A stretch of DNA of 64,000 nt from Streptomyces sp. MJM8645 (GTDB lineage Bacteria; Actinomycetota; Actinomycetes; Streptomycetales; Streptomycetaceae), in contig NZ_LJJF01000002.1 of assembly GCF_001625365.1 (NCBI RefSeq), forward strand, positions 1,399,501 through 1,463,500, given 5' to 3'. The translations under genes were made by a program, and so were the position numbers. The notes under the pieces were generated by a model, which was not told where the DNA came from, did not search any database, and saw only the letters and a program-made list of their open reading frames with translations. Below are positions 32,781 through 40,934 of the stretch, piece by piece (the first letter of the stretch is position 1; each line of letters begins with the position of its first letter).

Positions 32781-33482
32781 TCAGAACTGTTCGATTTCTG
32801 CAGAGCTTCGAGTGCTGCCCGAACTCGTGTACAGGCGCTGTCGGTTCTCGTGGACAGAGCCACCCAACGCCTGTCGCGTGGCGGCGCCGAGGGCTGTGAG
32901 GGGGTCCGGGGCGGCGTGGGCGGTGCGCCAGGCGATCACGTGGTCGGGACGGACCAGCAGGGCGCCGTGGTCGCCGATGCCGCAGGTGTCGGTGGGCCGT
33001 TCCGTTGCCGGGGCGATCCGGCGGGGCAGGAGTGCCGTGTCGAGGAAGGCGTTGTGCGGATCCAGCTCGCGTGCGGCCCGGATCCAGGGGTGTCCTTCGG
33101 GTCCGGCGAGGACCAGGTAGCGGCCGGCGCGGACCAGGTCGAGCGTGGAGCGGGGCCGGTCCGTGCCGGGCAGGGGCAGGGGCAGGTGCGGCAGCCGGGT
33201 GCCGGGCTCGCCGTGCCAGCGTTCCGGCTCGTCGGCCGCCGGGTGGGCGGCGGCCGGGCCGTCGCCGGGCATGGGGTAGCGGTAGCCGATGGCCACTGCC
33301 GCCTCGCTGAGCAGCGGGCGGTCCTCGATCGGGGCCCGGGCGCGGTCGCGGGCGCGTAGGAGTGCCTGGTCCACGGTGATCCGGCCCACCGCGCGGCGCT
33401 CGGTTTCGTAGTCGTCCAGCAGCCGCGGGTCGGCGTGGCCGCGCAGGACCGAGACGAGTTTGGTGGTGAGGTTCCAGGTCAT
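32781..33482 (-). pseudogene. FAD-dependent aromatic monooxygenase, N-terminus lost
   Basis: The remaining 233 residues match the C-terminal half of PheA/TfdB-type flavin hydroxylases: NLTTKLVSVLRGHADPRLLD, DDYETERRAVG, then the thioredoxin-like C-terminal domain ending around GALLVRPDHVIAWRTAHAA. The N-terminal FAD GxGxxG half and the GD motif are absent. Upstream (33483-33781) no in-frame sequence of the family is seen, so the gene is truncated and surely inactive. The C-terminal 30 residues look aberrant too. Confidence 0.7.
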
Positions 33483-33781
33483 CGACCTCGTCCTCGACGG
33501 TGCGGCGCCCGCGCCGAGCTGAGGAGAAGAGCGGACCGGACTGCGGCCTCCGCCACGCCGGCACCGCCTCCACGTGCGCACTGGCGCGTCCGTCCGCCGC
33601 CACGCCGCTCACCGGCATCGGGTGCTGCCGGGCCCGGGTGGGGCATTGCACGCCAACTTCCTTGCTGTCATCCTCGGTTGGCCGTATCGGTCCCGGCGGT
33701 CGGTCGGGCAGGCTCTGCGCGGCGGGCGCGGCTTCGTGGCGGGGGCGGCGAGCGCAGCAGCAACAACGGGGGGCGGCGGTC

Positions 33782-34348
33782 GTGGTGCGTACGCGGGGAG
33801 GCGGCGTGTGGGGTGTGGCGGTGCGAGCGGTGGCGGGGATGCTGGCGGTGGCGTTCCTGACCGGGGCGGTGTGGCTGGCCTGGTGGCTGAGCGCGGAGCG
33901 GATGGGAGCGGCCATGGGGCTGGGCCCGCCGGACGGCGTGGTGCTGGTGGACCGTTGTTACGAGGTGTCCGACAGCGAGGGCAACAGCGACGGCACCAAC
34001 TGCCAGGGGCGGTTCACGCCGGCCGGCGCCTCCGCGGGCGACGCCCGCCCGATCGTGGTGAACGGCACGACCGGCAAGCACCGGGCCGGCACCCGGCTCC
34101 CGGTGCGGCTGGTGCGGGGCGTGGCCTACGAGCCGTCGTCGTCGCCCGCCGTGAAGTACGGCGCCGGCGCGGGCGCGGTCCTCGTACTGGGCGCCGTGCC
34201 GGCCGGCTGGCTGCTGGTCGGAGTCCGGCGTGGTGAGGCCCCGGAGGTCATGACCCTGGTGGTCGGCCTCTTCATCGGGCTTGCGGCCGTGGCGGTCCTG
34301 GGCATCGTCGTCGGCTTGCTCGCGGGCCTCGTCGAACTGGCGCTCTGA
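33782..34348 (+). CDS. Membrane protein with an external Cys-pair loop
   Basis: Hypothetical protein of 188 aa. A first membrane helix (GVAVRAVAGMLAVAFLTGAV) is followed by an extracytoplasmic part with CYEVSDSEGNSDGTNCQGRF. Two more helices sit at the end (AGAVLVLGAVPAGWLLVG and VGLFIGLAAVAVLGIVVGLL). GTG at 33782 or 33785 follows GGGGGG. No family recognised. Confidence 0.65.
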   Translation: MVRTRGGGVWGVAVRAVAGMLAVAFLTGAVWLAWWLSAERMGAAMGLGPPDGVVLVDRCYEVSDSEGNSDGTNCQGRFTPAGASAGDARPIVVNGTTGKHRAGTRLPVRLVRGVAYEPSSSPAVKYGAGAGAVLVLGAVPAGWLLVGVRRGEAPEVMTLVVGLFIGLAAVAVLGIVVGLLAGLVELAL

Positions 34349-34374
34349 GCGGAGCCGGGCCGTCGACGTGGTGC

Positions 34375-35058
34375 TCACCTGGTGATGTCGCCGTCCGGCA
34401 CGTCCCGGACGGTGACCTCCTTGCCCTGTCGGCCCAGGATCTTGGCCACCACGTCACCGATCCCCTTCGCGTCGCCCGTCGGCTCGGGGACCGACCCGTC
34501 GGTGTACCGCTCGATGGCCTTCCGAAGGTACGAGGGGTTCCAGGCCCCGACGGCCCCGCTGACGTCGACGGCCGCCACCCGTCGGCCACCGACGGCACGC
34601 CTGATGGCCGGCAGGACCTCGTCCGAGTAGTACTTCCCCGGGACCTGGAACAGGCTGACATGGCCGCCGACCTTGCCGCCGTCCCGCAGGTAGACGGTGA
34701 CGACCAGGCAACTGGTCACCGACGGATAGGTGATCGTCCCGTGCGGACCCACCTCGCCGACCTCGCCCTCCGTGATCGAGAGGGCGGTCGCGGGCGCACC
34801 GGCCTGCTGGACCCCGGCTACCGGGCCGGACACAGTGCCGAGCCCGGTGAGGTCCTCGGTCCCGACAGCCTTGCCGAACGCGGCCCTGACGGCGCTGACG
34901 GCCCTGACGGAGCCGACGGAGTCGACCGCCTCGGTGGGTGCCGGGCCGCGTGCCGTCGCCCCATCGCCCCCGCCTGCCGCGCAGGCCGCCGACACCAGCA
35001 CCGCGCCGACGGCCAGCCCGACCCTTCCCACGCACCGCCCGGACACCACGAACTTCAT
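34375..35058 (-). CDS. Hypothetical lipoprotein
   Basis: Lipid-anchored protein of 227 aa. The lipobox LVSAAC places the modified Cys at 26. The rest has a helical middle (VRAVSAVRAAFGKAVGTEDL) and a C-terminal beta/alpha part (TSCLVVTVYLRDGGKVGGHV; VAKILGRQGKEVTVRDV). No known domain. ATG at 35058 was chosen as the first Met with a good signal. Convergent with the membrane protein. Confidence 0.72.
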   Translation of the reverse strand: MKFVVSGRCVGRVGLAVGAVLVSAACAAGGGDGATARGPAPTEAVDSVGSVRAVSAVRAAFGKAVGTEDLTGLGTVSGPVAGVQQAGAPATALSITEGEVGEVGPHGTITYPSVTSCLVVTVYLRDGGKVGGHVSLFQVPGKYYSDEVLPAIRRAVGGRRVAAVDVSGAVGAWNPSYLRKAIERYTDGSVPEPTGDAKGIGDVVAKILGRQGKEVTVRDVPDGDITR

Positions 35059-35258
35059 GACTCCACACCCCACGAATCCGGTCTACACACACCCGCGCAC
35101 ACACGCGGCGACACATGCTCCCGAGTGCGAACGATCTCGTCAACCCGACACCCGACGGCCCCCTGACGGGGTCACCGGCGCCGGTCGTGTGGCCGCCGGC
35201 AGCGGTCGCCGTGGTCGACCCGTCCGGGGGAGGGGAGTCGGTTCCGACCGTCGCCGGG

Positions 35259-35774
35259 TCAGGCGTCGGGGGAGTCGGTGATCCACCGCAGGACGTCCTC
35301 GGCGACCTCCACCGGGGTACGGCCGGAGCTGGTGAAGGCCGTGGGGACGAGTTCGCGCAGTTCGTCGGCGTCCTGGAGGGCTTCCTCGACCTGCTCCGCG
35401 CTCCAGCCGCGGGCGGCCAAACGGACGCGGCGGTCGTGGTCCGCGCAGTCCAGCCGCGCCCAGACGACCTCCGGAGCGTCCGGCACCTCGGCCGCGGCGG
35501 CCTCCCACTCGGCCGGGGTGAGGGGGCAGGACACCAGGACGGGCCCGCCTCCTCGCGCGAGCATGCCCGCGATCCGTACCCACAGGCGGTTGTAGTCGGG
35601 CCAGACCCCGGACGCGTCCGGGGAGGTGATGTCGATACCGAGCAACCGACCGTCCTCGTCGGGCAGTTCGTCGAAGTCGACCACCGTGACGGGCCGTTCC
35701 CGCAGCCGGCCCAGAAGTGTCGACTTGCCCGCCCCCGGCGCCCCGGTGATCAACCGCACCACAGACCTGACCAT
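35259..35774 (-). CDS. P-loop kinase-like ATP/GTP-binding protein
   Basis: Cytosolic AAA/zeta-like nucleotide kinase fold of 171 aa. The Walker A motif GAPGAGKST is at about residues 10-18. A DFDELPDEDG stretch corresponds to the following acidic strand, and RLDCADHDRRVRLAARGW looks like the lid with arginines. The family phosphorylates small molecules or RNA ends, but the substrate cannot be told. The start at ATG 35774 gives a normal-size N-terminus; the longer upstream extension lacks domain sequence. Confidence 0.75.
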   Translation of the reverse strand: MVRSVVRLITGAPGAGKSTLLGRLRERPVTVVDFDELPDEDGRLLGIDITSPDASGVWPDYNRLWVRIAGMLARGGGPVLVSCPLTPAEWEAAAAEVPDAPEVVWARLDCADHDRRVRLAARGWSAEQVEEALQDADELRELVPTAFTSSGRTPVEVAEDVLRWITDSPDA

Positions 35775-36085
35775 GCCGATTCCAGCCCCGCTTCCGTCGA
35801 TGACCGGCACCCCGGATCCTGAGTGCCCAGCCGACCATAGCGGGACACCTGTCCTTCGTCCCCCAGGATCCGGCCGCAAGCCGCGCTCCGGTGCCGCAAC
35901 ATCCGTGTTCTGTCCGCGAGTTCGCGTTGATCCGGCGACGAACCGGTCGGGGGCGAATCACCGATCGGGCTGCGGGCCCCGGCCCGGCGGGATCTCGCCA
36001 CGCGAACTCCATCTGGCGCCGGTTCGGCCCCGAGGCTGACCACGCTCTCGCCGCCGACTGGACCGGCTGCTCGCGGCTGGCGAGC

Positions 36086-36427
36086 TTATTGGAAGTACTT
36101 CCAGGCACCGCACGACGAGAGGCTGCCGTTCCAGTTGCAGATCCGGGCCTGCTTGATGGGGTACTTGAAGGTTTTCGCCTTGGGTCCCATAGCGATCATG
36201 AAGATGCCGGTGTGTTCGCCGCTGGAAAGATAGAGGTCCAGGGCAGCTCCGATTCCGTCGTCGCTGTCGTCCGTGATCGTTCCGATCGCGCCTTCCACGT
36301 AGGCGTAGTCGCACAGGCCTCGGTCACAGCTCGACCAGCCGGTCCCGGCGGCGCTGGCCGGGCTGGCGGTCAGGAGTGCTGTTGCTGCGAGGACGGGTAC
36401 CACTGTTCCTGCGAGTCGCTTGATCAT
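36086..36427 (-). CDS. Small secreted protein, unknown
   Basis: Exported protein of 113 aa with signal MIKRLAGTVVPVLAATALLT and cleavage near ASA. The mature part carries four Cys (SSCDRGLCDYAY and RICNWNGSLSSCGAWKYFQ), suggesting two disulfides. ATG at 36427 follows AAGGAG. It is like other small inducible secreted proteins of streptomycetes; function unknown. Confidence 0.72.
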   Translation of the reverse strand: MIKRLAGTVVPVLAATALLTASPASAAGTGWSSCDRGLCDYAYVEGAIGTITDDSDDGIGAALDLYLSSGEHTGIFMIAMGPKAKTFKYPIKQARICNWNGSLSSCGAWKYFQ

Positions 36428-36568
36428 TCGATGCTCCTTCTCGTGTGATTTCTGTTCAGAGACCCAGTGACGGCTGCTACGGGGTTTGTGGTGCGGGTTT
36501 CCTTTGCTTGACGGGCCGTTGATCCATCGATCGACAGTCGGGAGACCTCCTTGGAGGCTCCTGGCCGA

Positions 36569-36640
36569 ATGGCGGGTCCGCGCAGAAGAGCGCGTCGTTG
36601 AACGAGCGATCTCTGGATGCAAAACTCGCGGACCCGCCAT
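36569..36640. repeat. 14-bp perfect inverted repeat
   Basis: ATGGCGGGTCCGCG at 36569-36582 and its exact reverse complement at 36627-36640, spacer 44 bases. This may be a structured RNA, a large operator or ends of a lost miniature element. Confidence 0.7.
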
Positions 36641-36954
36641 CGACCGAGCTGCCTACAAGGCCGCCATCAGCATCGACATGCTCACCACTAGCCCTTGACG
36701 GCCCTGGCGCCGGTGGAGACTCCACAGTGCAGCCTGTTTGATTGTCCATCTACAAGAACCCGGCCGAAGGCCAGGTGGGCGGCGGACAACCCGGTTTGGC
36801 CGCGGACAGGACAAGGTGGCTTGGGGTGGCTGGTGTTGGACGTCCGCAGGGGCGGCTCTCGGCGGCCTTCGGCGAAACGGACTCCCATGTGTCCCGGGAA
36901 GATCGCGGCACTCGGCTCGGCAGTCCGCGCACGGAACCGCCGACCCCTTCCGTT

Positions 36955-36990
36955 CGGCCGCGGCCGCGGCCGCGGCCGCAGCCGCAGCCG
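36955..36990 (+). repeat. CGGCCG/CAGCCG hexamer tract
   Basis: Six hexamers in tandem (CGGCCG four times, CAGCCG twice) upstream of the 37070 gene. It contains overlapping EagI-type palindromes and is prone to slippage. Confidence 0.9.
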
Positions 36991-37069
36991 GCTCCCACCA
37001 TGTCGGCGTCTGCGCGGCCCGGCGGGCGGCGGGCTGCTCCGGACGGGACCCGGGCAGTAACCTCAGCCG

Positions 37070-38311
37070 GTGCGGCGCGTTGGGGGAGGTGTGCCACAGT
37101 CTGCATCCACCCCCAGCTTCAGCAACGCCACCGCCGTTCCGGCCGGCAAACCCCAGGCGCTGCCCTTCCTCCTGACACCCCAGCAAGGCGCGGCGGCGCG
37201 CACGCTGCTGAGCTACGTGGCCGCCTTGCCACTGCCGGATCCCGGCCAGCAGCTCCTGGCCGTCGTGGTGGCGATCCGGGCCGCACGCGGCGGCACCGGC
37301 AACCTCACCGGTACTGACCTGTCCGCCCTGCGGCTGGGTGATCCCCGCGAAGTGGTCGATGCCCTCCGCGGCCTGGGCTGGCTGATGGGCGACACGATTT
37401 TCAGCAGCGACCCGGTCGCACCTGCGACGCCGGTCACCGTCCCGGATCTGGCCCGTGAGACTGACCACCCGCTGCCGTTCGGAAAAGCCGTGCGCTCGCG
37501 CGTATCCGGGTGGACCACACGGGCCTTGTCGGCCAAGCCGGTCCGCAAACTTCCGCCGGCCGCCCGGCTGGCGGCCCTGTTCGCCGCCGCACACAGCACC
37601 TCCACGCTCCTCGGACAGATCCCGCCCGACCTTCCCGAAGCCTGCCGGGCCGCTCTGCCGGACCTTCTGGCCAAGGGCTTCCTCGCCGAACTCGCCGACG
37701 GGCGCTACCGCCTGGATCCCCAGGTGGGCCACCTCGCGGGCATGCGTCCGCCCACCGCCCAGGAGAAGGCGGCAGACCCCGAAGCCGACACCGGCACCAG
37801 CACGACCTCGACTCCGGGCTTCGACTTCAACGCCGCCGCGTGGACGCAGTGGAAGGACGCGGCCACGCCCGCCCTGCGGCGGCACGCGGAGAGCGTCGAG
37901 TACTGCGCCCTGTGCGCGCTGGGCCCGGAACGGGTCGCGATGGCCTTCACGCTGCCCCCGCCCCGACCGTCACAGCAGCCTTCCCTGGACGGCAGGAGCC
38001 AGACCGCGTACAAGCGGTGGAAGGACGCGCACCCGGACCGCGGGCCGCAGGCCGCGCAGTTCACGGTGGCCTTCCGCGCCGAGCACGGACACGGTCCGTC
38101 GTTCAGGCAGCTCTGCAAGGGGCTGGGCTCGCGCCCCGACCTGCGCGAGGTGAACCTCTTCATCGTGCACCGTCTCGTGGCGAACGGATGGCTCACCAGC
38201 ACCGACCAGGTGCCATGGACCCTCCGCCCGGGCCTGACCGCCCAAGACCAGGGCATCACCCTTCCCCAACGCCGCAGCCCCGAGACGACCGTCCCCACAG
38301 CCCGCCCCTGA
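37070..38311 (+). CDS. Hypothetical protein, possible winged-helix segments
   Basis: A 413-aa soluble protein without recognised family. Segments such as TGTDLSALRLGDPREVVDAL followed by GLGWLMGDTIF, and PDLREVNLFIVHRLVANGWL, look like winged-helix units, so DNA binding is possible. A Cys pair YCALCAL lies in the middle. GTG at 37070 opens the frame; GTG 37091 is an alternative but the GGGGGAGG would be too close. It occurs alone. Confidence 0.65.
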   Translation: MRRVGGGVPQSASTPSFSNATAVPAGKPQALPFLLTPQQGAAARTLLSYVAALPLPDPGQQLLAVVVAIRAARGGTGNLTGTDLSALRLGDPREVVDALRGLGWLMGDTIFSSDPVAPATPVTVPDLARETDHPLPFGKAVRSRVSGWTTRALSAKPVRKLPPAARLAALFAAAHSTSTLLGQIPPDLPEACRAALPDLLAKGFLAELADGRYRLDPQVGHLAGMRPPTAQEKAADPEADTGTSTTSTPGFDFNAAAWTQWKDAATPALRRHAESVEYCALCALGPERVAMAFTLPPPRPSQQPSLDGRSQTAYKRWKDAHPDRGPQAAQFTVAFRAEHGHGPSFRQLCKGLGSRPDLREVNLFIVHRLVANGWLTSTDQVPWTLRPGLTAQDQGITLPQRRSPETTVPTARP

Positions 38312-38716
38312 CCGTCCCCACCGACGGCCGCGGCCGAGTACAGACGAAGTGCCGCGAAGGCTCGCCTCGGTGAGGAAGGCCTCGGCTGCCGCCGGAACGC
38401 AAGTCACCGCAGGACTCCGGGAGTCGGCAATGCAGGCAGGCCGACCGGCGTACCCACACCGGCCGGACGATGGCCAGCCGGCAGGGACCGTCGCGTTCAC
38501 GAGCGTCCCGAGGCGCGCACTGGGCGCCCGAGCCTGCCCAAGCCGCCAACTCCCCGGCAACCAAAGGCATCACGGCGCCCCCGGTACCGCCGCTGCTCCG
38601 CCTCACGGACACGCCGCGCCTCAACGCCGGCGGCCCGGTCGGGGCGACCAGCCGCCGTCGGCCCGGCTGGGGGCGTGGGCGTGGCTGCGGCGGTGGGTGT
38701 GGGTGTGGGGGAAACG
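38312..38716. other. Convergent gap, no gene seen
   Basis: No supported coding frame. It ends at a strong hairpin that terminates the ALF gene from the other side. Confidence 0.4.
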
Positions 38717-38755
38717 CTCCGCCGGCCGGTGTGAGGTGCGGGCCGGCCGGCGGAG
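38717..38755. terminator. Hairpin terminator of the ALF gene
   Basis: A perfect 13-bp stem, CTCCGCCGGCCGG with CCGGCCGGCGGAG, with a 13-base loop, just after the stop codon of the minus-strand gene. Confidence 0.75.
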
Positions 38756-38763
38756 GAGGGTGA

Positions 38764-40101
38764 TCAGGCCTGCGAGCGGCGGCGCGAGGCGACGACCGCG
38801 CCGGCGCCCAGCACGACGGCCGCGCCGGCGGCGGCGCCGAGCTGCCCGAGCGGGGCGGTCGTGCCGGTGGCGGCCAGCGAGCCACCGGCGGTGCTCCGGC
38901 CGTCCGTGGTGGTGGTGGCGGCGGTCGTCGTGCCGGTGGTCGTCGTCCCGGTGGTGGCCGAGACGGGCGCGACAGCGGCGTCGGGGGTCACGGCGGTGAC
39001 CGCCTGGGTGGTGCCGGAGCCGCCCCGCGAGGTCTCCGTAGCGGTCTCGGCAGTGGTCTCGGCAGTGGTCTTCGCGGCGGCCTGGTCCTTGGCCCGGGCG
39101 GTGAACTGGCCCTCCTTCAGGAAGGCCCGGACGTCCGCGATGTCGCCGTCGAGCGCGGCGAGGCCGGCCTTGCGGACCTCGGGCCCCCCGGCCGCGATGA
39201 GCTGCGAGACGTGGATCCGGTCGTCGCCCGCCCGCAGCGGCTCCAACTGCTCCTTCAGGAAGTGCTCGACGTCCGCCGCGCTGCCGGCGAGCGCCTTCTC
39301 GGCCGCCTCCCGGACGTGGCGGCCGGTGCCCGCGTCGGCGAGGATGTCCTGCACCTTGGCGCGGTTCTCGTCCTCCGCCCGGGCGACGTACTGGCCGGTC
39401 TTCAGGAAGGCGCGGACGTCCTCGATGGTGCCGGACATCGCGGCGTTGGCGGCCTTCTTCACCGCCGGGCCGCCGTGGGACATGATCTGGCTGAGCAGGA
39501 CCCGGTCGTCGTGCTCGGCGGCCGTCTTCAGCCCCGTGTTGAGGAAGCGCTCGACATCCGCGGCGGTTCCCGCCAGTGCCTGCTGAGCGCCCTCGCGCAC
39601 ACCCGGTCCGCTGTTCGGGTCGTCGAGGAGCTGCTGCACCTTGGCGCGGTTCTCGTCCTCGGCCCGGGCCGTGTACTGGCCGACGTTCAGGTAGGCGCGG
39701 AACACGTCGAGGTCGTTCGAGCCGAACGCGGTGTTGGCGGCCTTCTTGACGGCAGGGCCGGCGGCGTTCATGGTCCACAGGATCGCGATCCGCGCGTCGT
39801 CCCGGCGAATCCTGTCCGCCTCCACCGCGAGGAAGCGCGCCCGGTCCGCGGGGGTGCCGGCGAGGGCCTGGCCCGCGTGCTCGCGCAGGTAGTCGCTCGG
39901 AGCCGTGAGCAGGTAGTCGTTCGGGTAGACGAGCAGCCTCTCGATCGCTGCCCGGTTCTCCTCGTCCGCCTTGGTCTCGGCCGGGTCGGTCTGCCCCTGC
40001 CCCGCCGGGACGGTGTCGGCGAACGCCGGGGCGGCGCCCAGGGCGACGGGTGCGGCGGCTGCGGCAAGGAGGACGGCAGCGAGCGAATGACGGATCTTCA
40101 A
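38764..40101 (-). CDS. ALF-repeat cell-wall protein with LAxTG anchor
   Basis: Secreted protein of 445 aa made of repeated ALF units (AGPAVKKAANTAFGSNDLDV, FRAYLNVGQYTARAEDENRA; GVREGAQQALAGTAADVERF). About seven units are seen, each with a conserved FLxtG and A-rich helix. Signal peptide at 1-28. A Thr-rich linker precedes LAATG at 409-413, a hydrophobic helix and SRRRSQA, consistent with a class E sortase substrate. The function of ALF repeats is unknown, perhaps wall-stacking helices. Confidence 0.85.
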   Translation of the reverse strand: MKIRHSLAAVLLAAAAAPVALGAAPAFADTVPAGQGQTDPAETKADEENRAAIERLLVYPNDYLLTAPSDYLREHAGQALAGTPADRARFLAVEADRIRRDDARIAILWTMNAAGPAVKKAANTAFGSNDLDVFRAYLNVGQYTARAEDENRAKVQQLLDDPNSGPGVREGAQQALAGTAADVERFLNTGLKTAAEHDDRVLLSQIMSHGGPAVKKAANAAMSGTIEDVRAFLKTGQYVARAEDENRAKVQDILADAGTGRHVREAAEKALAGSAADVEHFLKEQLEPLRAGDDRIHVSQLIAAGGPEVRKAGLAALDGDIADVRAFLKEGQFTARAKDQAAAKTTAETTAETATETSRGGSGTTQAVTAVTPDAAVAPVSATTGTTTTGTTTAATTTTDGRSTAGGSLAATGTTAPLGQLGAAAGAAVVLGAGAVVASRRRSQA

Positions 40102-40630
40102 CGGTCCCTCGGGATCTGAAACACGGATGGGCCCGCCGCGGCTTCACGACGGTCGGCCGAGTGATCGTATAGCAACGACACCCCCCGCTGGCGAACACAT
40201 TTCCGTCACGTCCCACACCCCGGCTTCCTCGCGCACCGCCTGGTCACACCAGCCGGGAGAGCTACCCGGCGCCCCCGTCCCTGGCTCAGCCCTCGTACGC
40301 GCGGGCGGCAGCGTCGAGGCGGGCGGTCAGCGCCCGGCGACGGTGCCCAGCGCCCGGGCGACGGTGCCCAGGGCGTGATGCGGCCACAGGTGCTCGGCAC
40401 CGGTCACCGCCGCCCGGGTGTCCAGCAGGTCGGCGCGGGGCGCGATGCGTCGTCGCACCGGTTCTCGTCGGGAGTCCTCGACCGGCGCCCGCCCGCTGAG
40501 CGCAACACGGCCAGGCCCGCGCGAGTTGGCCGGAACCCCTGGCGAACGGCATGCGCGCTACGGTAAGCATTCTCTCAACTACGTACTGTGGGAACCTGCT
40601 TGTGCTGACGGCCGTACGGCCGCGGCCCGT
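40102..40630. other. Decayed coding region upstream of the graspetide remnant
   Basis: On the minus strand a frame tail reads VARALTARLDAAARAYEG followed by a stop near 40287. It is interrupted by a near-perfect 20/21-base duplication (40331-40371) with one base difference, which shifts the frame. This looks like a lost gene. No other feature recognised. Confidence 0.35.
40331..40371. repeat. 20/21-bp tandem duplication causing a frameshift
   Basis: CGCCCGGCGACGGTGCCCAG is followed by the same sequence with one extra G. Removing one copy restores a continuous minus-strand frame. Confidence 0.85.
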
Positions 40631-40934
40631 GAAGGAGGTACACCGGGATGACCCGATCGCCATCGACAGCCCCGACCTCGACTGGCGCCGCCGGCAGAAC
40701 CTCCTGACCTACACCCAGGTCGCGGTGCCCGACGATGTCGCCGCTGCCGTGGCCCGCTACCTCGGCGCCTTCGGCCTGGTCTTCGGCGCCTTCGACTTCG
40801 CCGTCGACACCGCCGGGTGCTGGAACTTCTTCGAGTGCAACCCGAACGGTCAGTGGGCGTGGTTCCCGCCGCCGATGACCGATCTGATCGCCGAGGCCCT
40901 GGCCGACCGACTCCAGAGAGGCACCAACCCGTGA
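40631..40934 (+). pseudogene. C-terminal fragment of a graspetide ATP-grasp ligase (TgmB-like)
   Basis: Only the last ~90 residues remain: SPDLDWRRRQNLLTYTQVAV, then GAFDFAVDTAGCWNFFECNP and NGQWAWF, the Mg/ATP-binding end of ATP-grasp peptide maturases that form omega-ester or amide crosslinks in graspetides. The N-terminal two-thirds and the precursor gene are gone. A perfect GAAGGAGGT and an ATG now lie in front in the wrong frame (the ATG opens MTRSPSTAPTSTGAAGRTS), as if the start of a lost upstream gene was joined to the ligase tail by deletion. The TGA overlaps the methyltransferase start. Confidence 0.7.

Larger units (their letters stand above)
36428..37069. other. Long gap with inverted repeat and simple repeat
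   Basis: No gene supported. It carries a 14-bp inverted repeat (36569-36640) and six CGGCCG/CAGCCG hexamers at 36955-36990. A short frame at 36486-36698 is not convincing. Confidence 0.4.

Noticed and set aside
31240..33915. Long minus-strand frame across the hydrolase and monooxygenase remnant
   Set aside because: Covers genes on both strands and the terminator at 32738-32767; contains Pro/Arg low-complexity sequence only.
40648..40707. A 19-residue frame starting at the strong ribosome site before the ligase tail
   Set aside because: It is an out-of-frame read-through of the ligase sequence (MTRSPSTAPTSTGAAGRTS), not a graspetide core with Thr/Lys/Glu repeats.
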